From: JAFDZV01 sp048594725
Lineage (GTDB): Bacteria > Bacteroidota > Ignavibacteria > OLB7
Direction of reading: 5' to 3'
DNA length: 64,000 nt
Assembly: GCA_048594725.1 (NCBI GenBank)
Contig: JBMDXA010000091.1
Location: 22,107-86,106 of the forward strand
Shown: positions 62,148-64,000 of the stretch, in pieces
Position numbering within the stretch: position 1 is the first letter of the stretch
How the letters are laid out: the number at the start of each line of letters is the position of its first letter
Notes under the pieces: model-generated
Databases searched by the model: none
What the model was told of the DNA's origin: nothing
What the model saw: the letters and a program-made list of their open reading frames with translations, nothing else
Translations under genes and position numbers: made by a program

Positions 62148-63415
62148 ACTGGAACAGAATCAAGACGATAGCCCGCTGGGAATACTTTCAGAAAGTCCGC
62201 TCCAAGGGCTTCATCCTCTCCCTGATCCTGACGCCGATCCTGATGGTGGGGTTCGGGGTGCTGCCCAGCATGCTGGCCGGCCAGGGGCCGGACGAGACCA
62301 AGACGGTGGGGGTGATCGATCGCACCGGCACCTTCTTCTCCCTGCTGAAGAATCGTCTGGAAACCACGGAACTGCTTCCCGGCGGGGAGCCGGCCTATGT
62401 GCTCGCCAACTACGCCCCGGCGGGCCGTTCCATCGATTCGGCCTATGCCGCCGCCGACCGGGATGCGGTTGCGGAGATCACCGAGGGGACCATCGTGATC
62501 GAGGATAGCGCCGGAACGCCGAAGGCGAGCTTCCGCAGCCCCAATCCAAGCAATATCCGTCTTCTCTCGCGGTTCGAGAACACCATCGAGCAGATCAACA
62601 TCCAGCGCCATCTCCAGGAGATGGGGGTGGATACGGCGGTGTACGGCAATCTGACCCAGGATATCGATCTGGCAGCGGTGAAGGTGAGCGACAAGGGTGA
62701 GGAGAAGTCGGGGGGATTTCTGGCAACCTTCATGGCCGCCTATGCCGGATCGTTTCTGCTGATGTTCCTGATCCTGACCACCGGGCAGTCGCTGGTGCGC
62801 AGCCTGGTGGAGGAGAAATCGAACAGGATCATGGAACTGCTGGTGGGGATGAGCACGCCGCAGGAGCTGATGTGGGGCAAGCTGCTCGGCCTTACCGGCC
62901 TTGGGGTTACGCAGTTGTTCGCCTGGGCGGTGCTGGGGCTTGGCGCCGTGACGCTCATGGCCGATCCGGGGGGGATGAGCACCTGGCTGAAGGATGTCTA
63001 TGCGGTGCTTCCCTACATGTGCATATACATGGTGCTGGGGTATCTCTTCTATTCGGCGATCTTCATCGGCGTGGGCTCGCTGGTGACTACCGAACAGGAG
63101 GCGCAGGTGGCAACATCCTATCTGGTGATGCTTCTGCTGGTGCCCACGGTGTTCGCCATCGCGGTGGTGCAGAACCCGGATGCCAGCTATGTACGGCTCC
63201 TCAGCTATATCCCGCTGTTCACCCCGTCGATGATGATGATCCGGATCGTAACGAAAATGCCGCCGCTCTGGGAGGTGCTCGCCACCACCAGTGTGCTCCT
63301 TCTCTCCACCGTCGTGGTGATCTGGGCCGCCGGAAGGATCTTCCGTACCGCCATCCTGATGTACGGCAAGCGACCCTCGCTCGGCGAAATCGTGCGATGG
63401 CTGAAGGCAGGATGA
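62144..63415 (+). CDS. ABC-2 type transporter permease (NatB-like)
   Basis: 423 residues. One N-terminal helix (FILSLILTPILMVGFGVLP, about 20-38) precedes a large extracytoplasmic domain (about 50-195). Five or so helices follow (SFLLMFLILTTGQSLV, VTQLFAWAVLGLGAVTLM, MCIYMVLGYLFYSAIFIGVG, YLVMLLLVPTVFAIAV, VLLLSTVVVIWAAGRIF). VEEKSNRIMELL before the second helix is the family hallmark. It pairs with the ATPase at 61206-62147. The stop codon is 2 nt from a heptanucleotide repeat. Confidence 0.92.
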   Translation: MNWNRIKTIARWEYFQKVRSKGFILSLILTPILMVGFGVLPSMLAGQGPDETKTVGVIDRTGTFFSLLKNRLETTELLPGGEPAYVLANYAPAGRSIDSAYAAADRDAVAEITEGTIVIEDSAGTPKASFRSPNPSNIRLLSRFENTIEQINIQRHLQEMGVDTAVYGNLTQDIDLAAVKVSDKGEEKSGGFLATFMAAYAGSFLLMFLILTTGQSLVRSLVEEKSNRIMELLVGMSTPQELMWGKLLGLTGLGVTQLFAWAVLGLGAVTLMADPGGMSTWLKDVYAVLPYMCIYMVLGYLFYSAIFIGVGSLVTTEQEAQVATSYLVMLLLVPTVFAIAVVQNPDASYVRLLSYIPLFTPSMMMIRIVTKMPPLWEVLATTSVLLLSTVVVIWAAGRIFRTAILMYGKRPSLGEIVRWLKAG

Positions 63416-63417
63416 GA

Positions 63418-63442
63418 GATTTTCGATTTTGGATTGGCGATT
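63418..63442. repeat. Heptanucleotide repeat, short plus-orientation copy
   Basis: GATTTTCGATTTTGGATTGG then CGATT begins 2 nt after the ABC permease stop codon. It opens the repeat-rich end of the window; the reverse-oriented partner array is at 63794-64000. Confidence 0.8.
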
Positions 63443-63476
63443 ATATACCTGCTAGACCCAAGCATGCCAGATGCAT

Positions 63477-63537
63477 CACGCAAAGCCGCGAAGGCGCAAA
63501 GAAAGACCCCTTCTTTGCGCCTTCGCGGCTTTGCGTG
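63477..63537. repeat. CGCAAAGCCGCGAAGGCG palindromic repeat, perfect copy
   Basis: Two 27-nt arms (63477-63503 and 63511-63537) are perfectly complementary around a 7-nt loop. This is the best-preserved copy of the family. Confidence 0.9.
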
Positions 63538-63784
63538 GGATTCTTTAAAGATTGGCGACTCAGGGGCGCTCAAGTATATAGTTGCCTTTGGATTTACGAT
63601 TGGGGGCAGTGAGGAGTCCGTAGGGAGCCGTAGGGAGATTGGCAGGGAGTGAGGTGGTGAGGGGATCGGGGAAGAGAAGAACGATGCAGGCGGAGCCGGC
63701 CGGTTCCGCCGCCGCTCTCCGGAGCAGCCTGGGTGCGCTGATAGCAGGGAGAACGAAGCGTACAGCCACGAACCGCTCCCTCCT

Positions 63785-64000
63785 GTCTCCAGATCCCATC
63801 TCCCAATCGGAAGTCAAAAATCGTCAATCGAAAATCTCCAGCCTCCCTCCTGTCTCCAGATCCCATCTCCCAATCGGAAATCAAAAATCGTCAATCGAAA
63901 ATCCCCAGATCTCGTCCCCCAATCGAAAATCGAAAATCGTCAATCGAAAATCCCCAGATCTCGTCCCCCAATCGAAAATCGAAAATCGAAAATCGTCAAT
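63785..64000. repeat. Compound tandem repeats of AATCGAAAATC units
   Basis: From 63778 a block beginning CCCTCCTGTCTCCAGATCCC recurs after 67 nt (63845). From about 63903 a block beginning CCCCAGATCTCGTCCCCCAA recurs after 49 nt. Between them run heptanucleotide units AATCGAAAATC, with TCGTCAATC variants. The array reaches the window edge. The stretch 63538-63777 has no recognisable gene. Confidence 0.8.

Overview
The window is GC-rich and densely coded. Several genes point to a bacterium of the Bacteroidota/Chlorobiota (FCB) group. Two complete secreted proteins (1345-5721 and 23999-25600) end in type IX secretion (T9SS) C-terminal sorting domains, and candidate promoters look like the Bacteroidota TTG / TAnnTTTG type. 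The high GC and gene mix would suit a Kapaibacteria/Ignavibacteria-like lineage, but that placement is inference. No rRNA, CRISPR array, prophage or transposase gene was seen. One tRNA (Gln, UUG) is present.

Layout. 1-5721: two paralogous secreted metzincin proteases on the minus strand, the first cut by the window edge. 6417-13323: an AEC-type permease, two neighbouring FKBP prolyl isomerases (one a lipoprotein), a DUF3293 protein and a large TraB/GumN protein with a HEAT-like C-terminal half. 14154-16297: a protein made of five Myb/SANT-like repeats and a CHAD protein. 16372-19162: a single-Cys redoxin, a stand-alone DsbD N-terminal-type protein and a YceI lipoprotein. 19335-23531: an RND efflux pump (adaptor plus permease). 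23999-28412: an ECF sigma factor, a membrane-spanning putative anti-sigma protein with an outer-membrane-like tail, a lipoprotein and a T9SS cargo protein. 28802-38035: a DUF4175 giant, prolyl oligopeptidase, GcvT, a YbbR protein and an XRE-cupin regulator. 38123-43422: MoeB-rhodanese, then a methionine operon (metB-like, metX, hom) behind a SAM riboswitch.

43650-55608 is a looser region: a DUF2723-tail-like protein, a MarR regulator with a palindromic operator and DUF1398 partner, an RmlC-like epimerase, acyl-CoA dehydrogenase, a second ECF sigma factor with a small membrane protein, a zincin-like metallopeptidase, an aldehyde dehydrogenase, lipoproteins, a DUF4279 protein and a cyclase-family hydrolase. 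It also holds most of the dispersed repeats: a 161-bp MITE-like element, heptanucleotide arrays and a family of palindromes built on CGCAAAGCCGCGAAGGCG. 55817-60381 is a translation/nucleotide cluster: tRNA-Gln, prs, rplY, pth, rpsF, ssb, rplI; rpsR (S18) is missing from its usual place. 60700-63415 holds a small membrane protein and a two-gene ABC exporter, followed by a repeat-rich, gene-free end.

Functionally, much of the window concerns the cell envelope (folding, secretion, redox, efflux, envelope-type sigma factors). The clearest regulated pathway is methionine synthesis. The least explained items are the five-repeat Myb-like protein, the sigma/anti-sigma/barrel module, the riboswitch with a duplicated closing strand, and the repeat families.
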